Positions 27,954 to 34,528 of a stretch of DNA of 34,528 bases are shown piece after piece. How positions within the stretch are numbered: the stretch's first letter is position 1; the number at the start of each line of letters is the position of its first letter. The stretch comes from Pseudomonadota bacterium (GTDB taxonomy: Bacteria > Desulfobacterota > Anaeroferrophillalia > Anaeroferrophillales > Tharpellaceae). The position numbers and the translations under genes were made by a program. Under the pieces are notes generated by a model. That model made no database searches, was not told the origin of the DNA, and saw only the letters and a list, made by a program, of their open reading frames with translations. The stretch lies in NCBI GenBank assembly GCA_011049115.1, contig DSCM01000001.1, positions 1 to 34,528 of the forward strand, given 5' to 3'.

Positions 27954-30614
27954 TCAGGATAGCTGCAGACGAATCCGAAAAAGATCTTCCTCGCTCTCGA
28001 CGATTTCAAAACCGAAGCCCTTGACAAAACGCATCATGGCGACATTATTACGCAGCACCAGGCCGAAAATTTCTTTAATCCCGCGATCCCGGGCGATATA
28101 GATCAGTTTTTCCATCAGCAGCCGACCGACCCCGCTGCCCTGCCAGGCGTCGGTGACCACCACGGCGAATTCATATTCCTCGCTGTGGGGATAGTAAATC
28201 AGGCGGTTGACGCCGATACTGATTTTTTTACCCTCCCGTTCAATCTGCGCGATAATCGCGACATCGCGATCATAATCAATCTGGGTAAAACGGGCCATCT
28301 GCTCCGGCGTGATCTCCTCCCGAAAGGAGAAAAAACGAAAATAACGGGTCTGGCGGGAGAAACCCGAAATCATCTCGTGGTGAGCCGCGGCGTCCTCGGG
28401 TTTGATCGGGCGGATCAGAACCCGGGTTCCATCCTTCAAGGTCTCCGTAAATTCATACTGGTTGGGATAGGGAATCGTCGACAGATGATGCGGAGAACGC
28501 AGGTCCCGGTCGACCAGGGTGATTTTCGCATCGACAATACGGAAGTCGTTCGCGGCGATCGTCAAGGGATGCAGGATCAACTCGGCGAGTTCAGGCAGAT
28601 CGACCACCATCTGCGAGACCCGCATCAGGATTTCCTCCAGCCGGGCTTGGGTGAAGGGCCGAATCCGGGAGCATTCGGAAAGTTTGGTCCGGGAAATCAG
28701 CTTGCCGGCGAGCTGACGGTCCAGCGGCGGCAGAATCACCTCCTCGGCCGCCGCCACCCGAGCCTGCAGACCGCCGGAACCGATAAAAAGATAGGGCCCG
28801 AATTCAACATCCCAGCGACTACCGAGATTGATTTCATAATCGACATTTTCGACCATCGCTTCGAGGGTAAAGGCCGCGCTCTGACAGGCATCCTTTTCCA
28901 ACCGTTGCAGAAGTCTGACCGCAGCCTCGATCACCGCCTCCCGGCTGCGCAGATTAAGCAAAACCCCGCCGCGGTCGCTTTTGAAAAAGCTGTTCCCGGA
29001 ATCAAGCTTGAGAACCACAGGATAGGAAAAATCCTGGGCCCGTGCCAGGATTTCCGCCAGCGAGGAAAAACGCCGGACCGGATTGACCGGCAGGCCGTAA
29101 AGTTCGAGCAGCTGCCGGGAGGTGGCGGAATCCAGCCGGGAAACCCCGGCCGCCAGCCATTTTTCAACCTGCCGGCGCGCCTCGTCCAGGGCGGTGCGAT
29201 CATAGCCCAGTTCCCGGCTGTAACGTTGCGGAATCACCACAAGATTGGAAAGTTTTTCATGGTAGCGAAAAGCGTAGTGACAACTTAAAACCGCTTCCTC
29301 CACTGAAAAACAGATTTTGGTGCGGGCATCGGTCAAAGCCTGGGCTGAGACCTCATAACTTGAAGGATCCCCACCCAGCCAGACAAACAGCAGATTGACT
29401 TCGGCCGCCGCAGGCAAGACCTTGATGCGGGGCACCAGCCGCATCGGTTCCAGCCATTGGCTGTGCACCATGATCACCAGCAGCAGGTCAAACTCGGCCG
29501 CCTCCAGACAGAGGTCAATCACCTTAAGGTAACGCTGATCATCGGCATCAGCTGCGATACAAATCGGATCGAGATTCCCGGAATAGGGCGAGATATAGCG
29601 GCCGATCTTCTCTCCCAGCCCAGGGGAAAGGGCGCTGACGCTGATACCCTTACAGGCCAGACCGTCGACGGCAAGCACCCCCAGGCCACCGGAATTGCTG
29701 ATAATGCCCAAGCGCCGCCCCCTGGGCAGGCGGCCCCTGACCAGATGATCCCCGGCATCCAGCAGTTCCTCGACAGTCTCGACGCGAATGATTCCGGCCC
29801 GGCGAAAAGCGGTATCGTAGACCCGGTCCTCGCCAGCCGGACAACCGGTATGTTTTCTGATCACCTCGCGACCGAGCTCACTCTTGCCGACACGAATCGC
29901 GACGATCGGCTTGATGCGCGCCACCGAACGGCAGGCGCTCATGAACTTCTTCACGTCCTTCAGATTTTCAATATACAGTAGAATACAGCTGACTTTAGCC
30001 GACCAGCCCAGATAGTCGATCATGTCGCCGAAATCGATATCACTCAAGGCCCCGAGGCTGACGACATGACTAAAACCGATCCCTCGTTTCGCGGCCCGGC
30101 CCAGAATCGACGAAATCACCGCTCCGCTCTGCGAGAGCAGGGCGATACCGCCATCCTGAACCGGGATTTCAAACAGAGAGACATTGAAATTCCGGGCCGG
30201 CACCACCATCCCCAGAGAATTGAAACCGAGCAGGCGCAGCCGGTTTTTTTTTGCCCGCCGAATGGTCTCGGCCTCATGGCGATCATCGCCGCGCGAACCT
30301 TTCCCGGTCATGATGATCAAAGCGGCAACCCCAAGACGCCCGCAGAGATCGACCAGCTCCGGCGTTTGCGCCAGCGAGAGCAGGGAAACCACCAGGGGCG
30401 GCGGTTCCGGAATCTCCGTCAGGGCCCTGAAACCCGGCTCCGGCGGCTTCGAAGCTGAAGCCGCCGGAGCCGGGCCGATCAGGTACACCGGCCAGGCCCC
30501 GGGCTTCAGATTGGCGAACAGCTGTTCTGCCTTACCCTGGGAACCGCAACCGCAAGCTTCGACCACCGCCACCGCTCCCGGGGTAAAAAGTTTATCCAGA
30601 TTATAAATACCCAT
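27954..30614 (-). CDS. Acyl-CoA synthetase (NDP-forming)-like / GNAT acetyltransferase fusion (Pat/PatZ-like)
   Basis: The 886-residue protein joins a CoA-binding domain (about 1-130), succinyl-CoA-ligase-like domains (about 150-460), an ATP-grasp domain (about 490-700) and a C-terminal GNAT domain (about 725-886; acetyl-CoA loop QGSGVGRLLM). This matches the architecture and length of the protein lysine acetyltransferase Pat/PatZ. In Pat the synthetase catalytic His is described as replaced by Asn. Here a His occupies the expected place (His255 in KHTG, followed by VYDTAFRRAGIIRVE). ADP-forming acyl-CoA synthetase activity is therefore possible. It is the first gene of the minus-strand unit, with a promoter candidate about 50-80 bp upstream. 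Whether it serves the sensory genes or is only cotranscribed cannot be told. Confidence 0.9.
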   Translation of the reverse strand: MGIYNLDKLFTPGAVAVVEACGCGSQGKAEQLFANLKPGAWPVYLIGPAPAASASKPPEPGFRALTEIPEPPPLVVSLLSLAQTPELVDLCGRLGVAALIIMTGKGSRGDDRHEAETIRRAKKNRLRLLGFNSLGMVVPARNFNVSLFEIPVQDGGIALLSQSGAVISSILGRAAKRGIGFSHVVSLGALSDIDFGDMIDYLGWSAKVSCILLYIENLKDVKKFMSACRSVARIKPIVAIRVGKSELGREVIRKHTGCPAGEDRVYDTAFRRAGIIRVETVEELLDAGDHLVRGRLPRGRRLGIISNSGGLGVLAVDGLACKGISVSALSPGLGEKIGRYISPYSGNLDPICIAADADDQRYLKVIDLCLEAAEFDLLLVIMVHSQWLEPMRLVPRIKVLPAAAEVNLLFVWLGGDPSSYEVSAQALTDARTKICFSVEEAVLSCHYAFRYHEKLSNLVVIPQRYSRELGYDRTALDEARRQVEKWLAAGVSRLDSATSRQLLELYGLPVNPVRRFSSLAEILARAQDFSYPVVLKLDSGNSFFKSDRGGVLLNLRSREAVIEAAVRLLQRLEKDACQSAAFTLEAMVENVDYEINLGSRWDVEFGPYLFIGSGGLQARVAAAEEVILPPLDRQLAGKLISRTKLSECSRIRPFTQARLEEILMRVSQMVVDLPELAELILHPLTIAANDFRIVDAKITLVDRDLRSPHHLSTIPYPNQYEFTETLKDGTRVLIRPIKPEDAAAHHEMISGFSRQTRYFRFFSFREEITPEQMARFTQIDYDRDVAIIAQIEREGKKISIGVNRLIYYPHSEEYEFAVVVTDAWQGSGVGRLLMEKLIYIARDRGIKEIFGLVLRNNVAMMRFVKGFGFEIVESEEDLFRIRLQLS

Positions 30615-30664
30615 CCCCTGACTTTCCGGCCCCTTTCGCCAACCACGACCACTCCATTGCAGAC

Positions 30665-30693
30665 AAACTACAACTTCAGCCGGATTCCGTCAA
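30665..30693 (-). promoter_or_regulatory. Sigma-70 promoter candidate for the Pat-like/sensory unit
   Basis: On the minus strand TTGACG (30693-30688), a 17-bp spacer and TAGTTT (30670-30665) lie about 50 bp before ATG 30614. The -35 is strong and the -10 is weak (three of six bases). Confidence 0.4.
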
Positions 30694-31026
30694 GTATTTC
30701 TATGCGAATTTTCCATTAAAAACAATGAGTTACATCATTTTTACAATATACGGATAGACTTATATCGAAACACCGACCTCTTGGGAACCAAAAATCGCGC
30801 CGCCGAAAACCCGCTTTAAAAAAGTTGACGCTGATTTTAAATTCATACTTTTGCCTGATAGACATCATCCTTTGATTTTGTTAATTAACCCACCAGTGAA
30901 GATACAGAATCAGTGGCGGATCGGTTTGCAGCTCAGGGTTGGTGGAAAAAACCACCGAACAATCGTAAAATCATGCTTTTTAAGTTCAAAGACAACCTCT
31001 TCAACCAGGAAAAAAGGAAAAGAAAA
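30694..31026. other. Divergent AT-rich intergenic region before the VPxPx-CTERM gene
   Basis: This 333-bp stretch has no gene I can support. A possible plus-strand -35 TTGACG lies near 30829, without a well-spaced -10. A short GGTGG/CCACC stem with an A6 loop lies near 30945-30960. AAGGA at 31014-31018 is the ribosome-binding site of the next gene. Confidence 0.4.
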
Positions 31027-31770
31027 ATGAAAAAATCGGTATGGCTCGGTCTTGCCTTGGCGGGTTTACTCATTCTTGCCGGAATCCCGGCGCTGGCTTA
31101 CGATTACAGCGCCATCGGGGTAAACATCACGGTTTTTGACGGTGTCGGCAATGGTTCAACCAATTGGTTCGGCGACCAGGAAGATCAAGAAGTGGAATAC
31201 AGCTCCCAATATAACGCCGTCACCGGTCAGGACTGGGACATGGAAGCCTTCTTCTGGAAAAACGAGACCTCCACCCTGACCATGATCGGCGGCTACGATC
31301 TGATCGACGGCAAAGACGGTATTAAGCCCGGCGATGTTTTTCTGGATGTCGGCAGCAATGGCAGCTGGGATTACGCGATTTCCTTCAGTAATACGGGAAC
31401 CGCCACCTGGTATGCGCTCGACGCCTCCAGCACGTTGATCCCCACGACCCACTTCCCCACGTCCGACCCCTGGAAATATGCCAGCGGAGCCACTGACAGC
31501 GGGAGCTTGAATTCACTGTACACCGCTTTTTTCAGCACTGATTTAGCCGGGGTCGCCACCGGAGGAAATCACAACGCGATCGCCTTGGATCTTTCCGGTC
31601 TCACCCTGGGCACCAGCTTTACCGTCCATTTCACGATGGCCTGCGGCAACGACAATCTTGTGGGCAGAGTTACGCACGACACCCCGAACGTCCCCATTCC
31701 CGGAGCCGTCTGGCTGCTGGGTTCCGGCTTTGCCGGTCTGGTGGGACTGCGCCGTCGTCGGCAGAATTAA
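31027..31770 (+). CDS. Exported protein with VPxPx-type (PEP-CTERM-like) C-terminal sorting signal
   Basis: The 247-residue product has a signal peptide (MKKSVWLGL..., cleavage near ALA/YD). Its C-terminal tripartite signal is VPIPGAVWLLGSG, then a hydrophobic stretch and a terminal RRRR cluster. This resembles the VPLPA-CTERM variant of PEP-CTERM sorting signals, which exosortase/archaeosortase-type enzymes process at the inner membrane. The mature region is rich in Gly, Ser, Thr, Asp and aromatic residues and looks beta-rich. Its function was not recognised. ATG 31027 follows AAGGA with 8-nt spacing; an upstream in-frame GTG (30913) would bury the signal peptide. No exosortase gene lies in the window. 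Confidence 0.85.
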   Translation: MKKSVWLGLALAGLLILAGIPALAYDYSAIGVNITVFDGVGNGSTNWFGDQEDQEVEYSSQYNAVTGQDWDMEAFFWKNETSTLTMIGGYDLIDGKDGIKPGDVFLDVGSNGSWDYAISFSNTGTATWYALDASSTLIPTTHFPTSDPWKYASGATDSGSLNSLYTAFFSTDLAGVATGGNHNAIALDLSGLTLGTSFTVHFTMACGNDNLVGRVTHDTPNVPIPGAVWLLGSGFAGLVGLRRRRQN

Positions 31771-31784
31771 GCTCCGTTACCGGA

Positions 31785-31824
31785 AAACTGGGGACACGCT
31801 CCCGATTTCCTATGGCCCCAGTTT
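31785..31824 (+). repeat. Inverted repeat after the VPxPx-CTERM gene
   Basis: AAACTGGGG (31785-31793) and CCCCAGTTT (31816-31824) are perfect 9-bp complements around a 22-nt loop. No T run follows directly. It sits upstream of the main terminator and may stabilise the transcript end. Confidence 0.45.
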
Positions 31825-31842
31825 ATTCCCATCTTAGTCTTC

Positions 31843-31887
31843 GTCCATAAAAAAAGAGCTGCCTTGGGCAGCTCTTTTTTTATGGAC
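31843..31887. terminator. Bidirectional intrinsic terminator
   Basis: A perfect 21-bp inverted repeat (31843-31863 and 31867-31887) has a 3-nt TTG loop. Its GC core GAGCTGCC/GGCAGCTC is flanked by A7 on the left and T7 on the right, so it can terminate transcripts from both sides: the exported protein on plus and rpoH on minus. Confidence 0.95.
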
Positions 31888-31910
31888 TTGCTTTAGCGAA
31901 AAAATAATCT

Positions 31911-32768
31911 CTAGGTCAGGGCCAGGGCACCGATCTTCGGCCCCAGAATTTTCTCCAGTTTCTTCAGGGCGTTGCTTTCAAGCTGCCGCACGCGCTCCCG
32001 GGTAATCCCCAGTTCGTCCCCGACATCCTGCAAAGTCTTGTCATCGTCCCCTAGAAAACGGCCGGCGACCACCTGCCGTTCCCGCAAGGTCAGCTCACGC
32101 AGCGCCTGAGCGATCAGGCGACGGCGGTCGGTCTCGGTCTCCCGCAACAAAAGGCTTTCCTCCTGATCTTCACTGTCGTCCGCAAGCAGATCAAGATAGA
32201 TGGTCTCGCTGTCGGCCAGGGAACAATCCAGGGAAAAATCACGGGCGTTGAGCCGCTGACAGAAATCCCGCACCTTGGCGTCTTCTTCACGACTGTCGGC
32301 CAGGGCCGTGATTTCCGCCGTATCCAGCTCGTCCCCGTTGAGAAAACCCCGCACCTTGCCGAGTTTGAAAAAAAGTTTTTTCTGCAGCTGCGTGGTGCCG
32401 ACCTTGACCAGGCTCCAGGAACGAATGATATAATCCTGAATATAGGCGCGAATCCACCAGACCGCATAGGAAATCAGGCGATATCCCCGATCCGGATCAA
32501 ACTTTTTGACGGCCCGCATCAGGCCCATGTTGCCTTCCTGAATCAGGTCCATCATGCGCATGCGATACCCCCGGTATTCACTGGCGATCTTGACGACAAA
32601 ACGCAGATTGGCGGTAACCAGCCGATGCGCGGCGGCCAGCTCGTTATTTTTTTTATAACGCAGGGCGAGTTCGTTCTCCTCTTCCTGGGTCAACAGAGGA
32701 ATCCGACTGATCTCGGTCACATAACGTAAAAACGAATCGGTATTAGTCAAAGATAAGGATTTTTCCAT
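31911..32768 (-). CDS. rpoH: RNA polymerase sigma-32 factor (heat shock)
   Basis: RpoH directs RNA polymerase to heat-shock promoters. The 285-residue protein has region 2 (RFVVKIASEYRGY, DLIQEGNMGLMRAVKKFDPDRGYRLISYA, WWIRAYIQDYI) and the RpoH box QKKLFFKLG (129-137). The RpoH box distinguishes sigma-32 from other group 3/4 factors. Region 4 ends with GDELGITRERVRQLESNALKKLE. I chose ATG 32768 because GGAGG lies 8 nt upstream; a GTG three codons earlier sits too close to it. The predicted promoter overlaps a perfect CIRCE operator, so HrcA repression is expected. The bidirectional terminator follows the stop by 23 bp. Confidence 0.95.
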   Translation of the reverse strand: MEKSLSLTNTDSFLRYVTEISRIPLLTQEEENELALRYKKNNELAAAHRLVTANLRFVVKIASEYRGYRMRMMDLIQEGNMGLMRAVKKFDPDRGYRLISYAVWWIRAYIQDYIIRSWSLVKVGTTQLQKKLFFKLGKVRGFLNGDELDTAEITALADSREEDAKVRDFCQRLNARDFSLDCSLADSETIYLDLLADDSEDQEESLLLRETETDRRRLIAQALRELTLRERQVVAGRFLGDDDKTLQDVGDELGITRERVRQLESNALKKLEKILGPKIGALALT

Positions 32769-32787
32769 TGCAGCCACCTCCCGGACA

Positions 32788-32826
32788 GCTATATTAGCAC
32801 TCTCTGTTTTAGAGTGCTAATATAGC
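32788..32826. promoter_or_regulatory. CIRCE operator (HrcA binding site) upstream of rpoH
   Basis: The core is exactly the CIRCE consensus: TTAGCACTC (32794-32802), nine bases, GAGTGCTAA (32812-32820). The symmetry extends to 15-bp perfect arms, GCTATATTAGCACTC (32788-32802) and its complement (32812-32826). It lies about 20 bp before the rpoH start codon and overlaps the predicted -10, the usual layout for HrcA repression. Confidence 0.95.
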
Positions 32827-32846
32827 ATGAAGCCATCATAAATCAA
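32819..32846 (-). promoter_or_regulatory. Predicted rpoH promoter, overlapping CIRCE
   Basis: On the minus strand TTGATT (32846-32841), a 16-bp spacer and TATATT (32824-32819) preceded by TG form an extended -10 promoter. The region upstream (to about 32885) is very AT-rich and could act as an UP element. Transcription would start inside the operator. Confidence 0.6.
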
Positions 32847-32926
32847 GAAAAATCTCTATAATTATTTATAATTAAATAATCCTAACCAAAAAGGTTCAGA
32901 AAAATAAGGGCCGCGATTTTCAGCCC

Positions 32927-32956
32927 TTGACGCCACGGCAAAATTTTCACTATAAG
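32927..32956 (+). promoter_or_regulatory. Sigma-70 promoter candidate for the YgjP-like gene
   Basis: TTGACG (32927-32932), an 18-bp spacer and TATAAG (32951-32956) match consensus in five of six bases at each box. The leader would be about 110 nt. Confidence 0.5.
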
Positions 32957-33074
32957 TTCAGCGGAAGAACTTAAAAAAACGGGAGCCCGCCAAAAAGCCG
33001 CAACTTGCAAAAGGAAAACCAGGGGCGCGCCGGGCGCCACAGCCCCATACGAACGATTGCGAAGGAAATTCATC

Positions 33075-33740
33075 ATGACCGTCACGAGCAGAAATCTATC
33101 CAGGCCGGGAACCGTGGTTTTCGTCCGCAGCGCCCGGGCCCGGCGCATGAACCTCAGGGTTCAGGCCGATGCGACGATTCGCGTCGCCATTCCCCCCGGA
33201 GGCTCCCTGCAGGCGGCGGAAGCCTTTGTCCGCAGCCGCCAGGACTGGATCGAACAACAGCTGCGACAAAAACAGGAAAGCCTGAACCTAATCGCCGGTC
33301 TGACGGTCCCCTCCGACGGTTTCGACCCGGACCAGGCCCGAACAAAAATCACGACTCGGCTGCGCGAGCTTACGGCCGCACATAACTTTACCTATCGGAA
33401 ACTGAATTTTCGCAACCAGAAAAGCCGCTGGGGCAGCTGCTCGGCAAACAACGATCTGAGCCTCAATCTCAAACTCGCCCTGCTGCCCGACGACTTGCTT
33501 GACCTGGTACTTTTGCATGAGCTGGTCCATACCGAGATCAAAAATCACGGCCCCGGATTTCACCACCGACTGGCGGCCCTTTGCCCCGACGCCCGGGCTC
33601 TGGACCGCCGGCTGCGCCAATACACCGCTCTGCTGCGCCCACCCCTGACACCGTTCATCACCACCGAAGAAAGCTCTTTCCGCGAACCCGAAAAAGACGA
33701 ACCTTGCGACCCTCATCAAGTTCATCCGCGGGATGGTTGA
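33075..33740 (+). CDS. YgjP/SprT-like zinc metalloprotease (DUF45 family)
   Basis: The 221-residue product has the DUF45/YgjP signature. RNQKSRWGSCS (about 113-123) is followed by LPDDLLDLVLLHELVH with the HExxH zinc motif (His148, Glu149, His152), and then NHGPGFH with a third His (158). The N-terminal half (VRSARARRMNLRV...) is a typical beta-rich lead. The cellular substrate of this family is not well defined. ATG 33075 follows AAGGA with 8-nt spacing. The acidic C-terminal tail (after about residue 194) overlaps by 83 bp the 3' end of the convergent membrane-fusion gene, an unusual arrangement. Confidence 0.9.
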   Translation: MTVTSRNLSRPGTVVFVRSARARRMNLRVQADATIRVAIPPGGSLQAAEAFVRSRQDWIEQQLRQKQESLNLIAGLTVPSDGFDPDQARTKITTRLRELTAAHNFTYRKLNFRNQKSRWGSCSANNDLSLNLKLALLPDDLLDLVLLHELVHTEIKNHGPGFHHRLAALCPDARALDRRLRQYTALLRPPLTPFITTEESSFREPEKDEPCDPHQVHPRDG

Positions 33741-34528
33741 CCACCAAGGCGCCGGCGGCAAGACCGCTGACAAGCTCCACATTGAAGTCCCCGCGCCGAC
33801 CGATACCGACGATTTGACGCCGAACCCGATCCCGCTCAATCACAAACAGGGCCCAGTCCTCCCCAACGCGAAACAGGGCGCTGCCCGGAACCTGCAGCAC
33901 CCGCTCCCCGCGCCAGAGAATAAAATCCGCCTGAACCCGATAAGCATCTCCCAGACCGGCGAATTTTTCCGGGGCCTCGGTAAAATCGACAATCACCCAA
34001 ACCCGCTGTTCTTCCACCCCGAGAGCCGAAACCTTGGTAAAAGCGCGCAGCTCAATCCTCTTCACCAGCCCGCGAAGTTCACCTTCGCCACCCCAATGGG
34101 TGAAGACGACCCGCAGGCCGGGCCGCAACCTGACGGCGTCGGCCGAAAGCAGATCGATCTCGACTTCCAGCCGGTACGAATCGCCGATTTCCAGCAACGC
34201 CTCGCCCAAGGCTACCGGATCGGCGCTTTCCCGCATGATTTTCAGAACCTTGCCGGAAACCGGCGCCCGCAAAAGCAAGGTTTCGTTTCATCCGCTAAAG
34301 AAGACTCCACTTCGCTCAGCCGGACCAGCGCCGCGGCGGCCGACTCTTTTTCAGAGGTCGCCACCGCCAGCCCAAACCGAGCCGATTGCAACAGGGCCCG
34401 ACCCTGTTGTACCTGCGACGCGATCTCATCCATGCTTTCCTGGGCCACCCCCTGATCGGCCAGCAACTGACGAATCCGTTTTTCCCGCAGTTCCAGCCAG
34501 GCCAGCTGGGCCGCCGCCGCAAGGCCAG
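33658..34528 (-). pseudogene. RND-type membrane-fusion (HlyD-like) protein, frameshifted and cut by window edge
   Basis: Two frames together encode an adaptor protein of a tripartite efflux pump. The upstream frame (right edge to about 34285) gives a coiled-coil hairpin (LREKRIRQLLADQGV, MDEIASQVQQGRALLQ) ending SLADETK. The downstream frame starts at LLLRAPVSGKVLKI, the lipoyl/biotinyl-like half. It continues through barrel and membrane-proximal domains (VPGSALFRVGEDWALFVIERDRV) to a stop at 33658. Restoring one A in the AAA run at 34281-34283 would give ...DETKTLLLRAPVSG in a single frame. The defect is thus a one-base loss in a homopolymer, either true or a sequencing error. The N-terminus and any pump gene lie beyond the edge. 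Confidence 0.75.

Noticed and set aside
28185-29288. Long plus-strand open frame (367 codons) opposite the Pat-like gene
   Set aside because: No recognisable features; it lies entirely antisense to the ATP-grasp and GNAT coding region.

Overview
This window reads as an ordinary chromosomal segment of a Gram-negative bacterium, most likely from the former Deltaproteobacteria (Desulfobacterota/Desulfuromonadota-like). The assignment is an inference. It rests on outer-membrane hallmarks (TonB-dependent receptor, heptose nucleotidyltransferase, RND-type adaptor), the mreBCD-mrdA-rodA cluster, a VPxPx-type C-terminal sorting signal, and a sigma-32 gene behind a CIRCE operator. G+C is moderately high in genes, with AT-rich intergenic islands. 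I saw no tRNA, rRNA, CRISPR array, insertion sequence or prophage.

Layout. (1) 1-2109, minus strand: xseA overlapping an M23 peptidase gene that runs off the left edge. (2) 2584-11056, plus strand: the cell-elongation block mreB, mreC, mreD, mrdA (PBP2), rodA, then radA and a secreted GHL13-type glycoside-hydrolase-like protein. (3) 11178-16003: rfaE2/hldE-C (minus), a REC-HD-GYP regulator (plus), a flavodoxin-fold reductase with extra cysteine pairs (minus), then uppP and a DedA protein (plus). (4) 16021-21398, minus: pckA and dnaE. (5) 21605-30614, minus: a compact five-gene unit in the order acyl-CoA synthetase/GNAT fusion, TonB-dependent receptor (broken frame), PF04392-type substrate-binding protein, hybrid histidine kinase, response regulator with a C-terminal four-cysteine domain. 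(6) 31027-34528: a VPxPx-CTERM exported protein facing rpoH across a perfect 21-bp inverted-repeat terminator, a YgjP-like metalloprotease, and a frameshifted, edge-truncated RND membrane-fusion protein.

Themes. The plus-strand block and uppP serve lateral wall growth and undecaprenyl carrier recycling. The minus-strand unit at 21.6-30.6 kb looks like an envelope-spanning sensory system. The receptor could admit a ligand, the orphan binding protein has no permease or ATPase gene beside it, and its stop codon overlaps the kinase start. The kinase contains HisKA, HATPase, REC and Hpt modules and overlaps the response regulator. This is the best candidate here for a poorly described system. The clearest regulatory finding is a perfect CIRCE element overlapping the predicted rpoH promoter, which would place the sigma-32 gene under HrcA repression.

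Two genes (receptor and membrane-fusion protein) have disrupted frames. The first looks like a short deletion that removed conserved plug residues. The second fits the loss of one A in a homopolymer. Assembly or sequencing error cannot be excluded for either.
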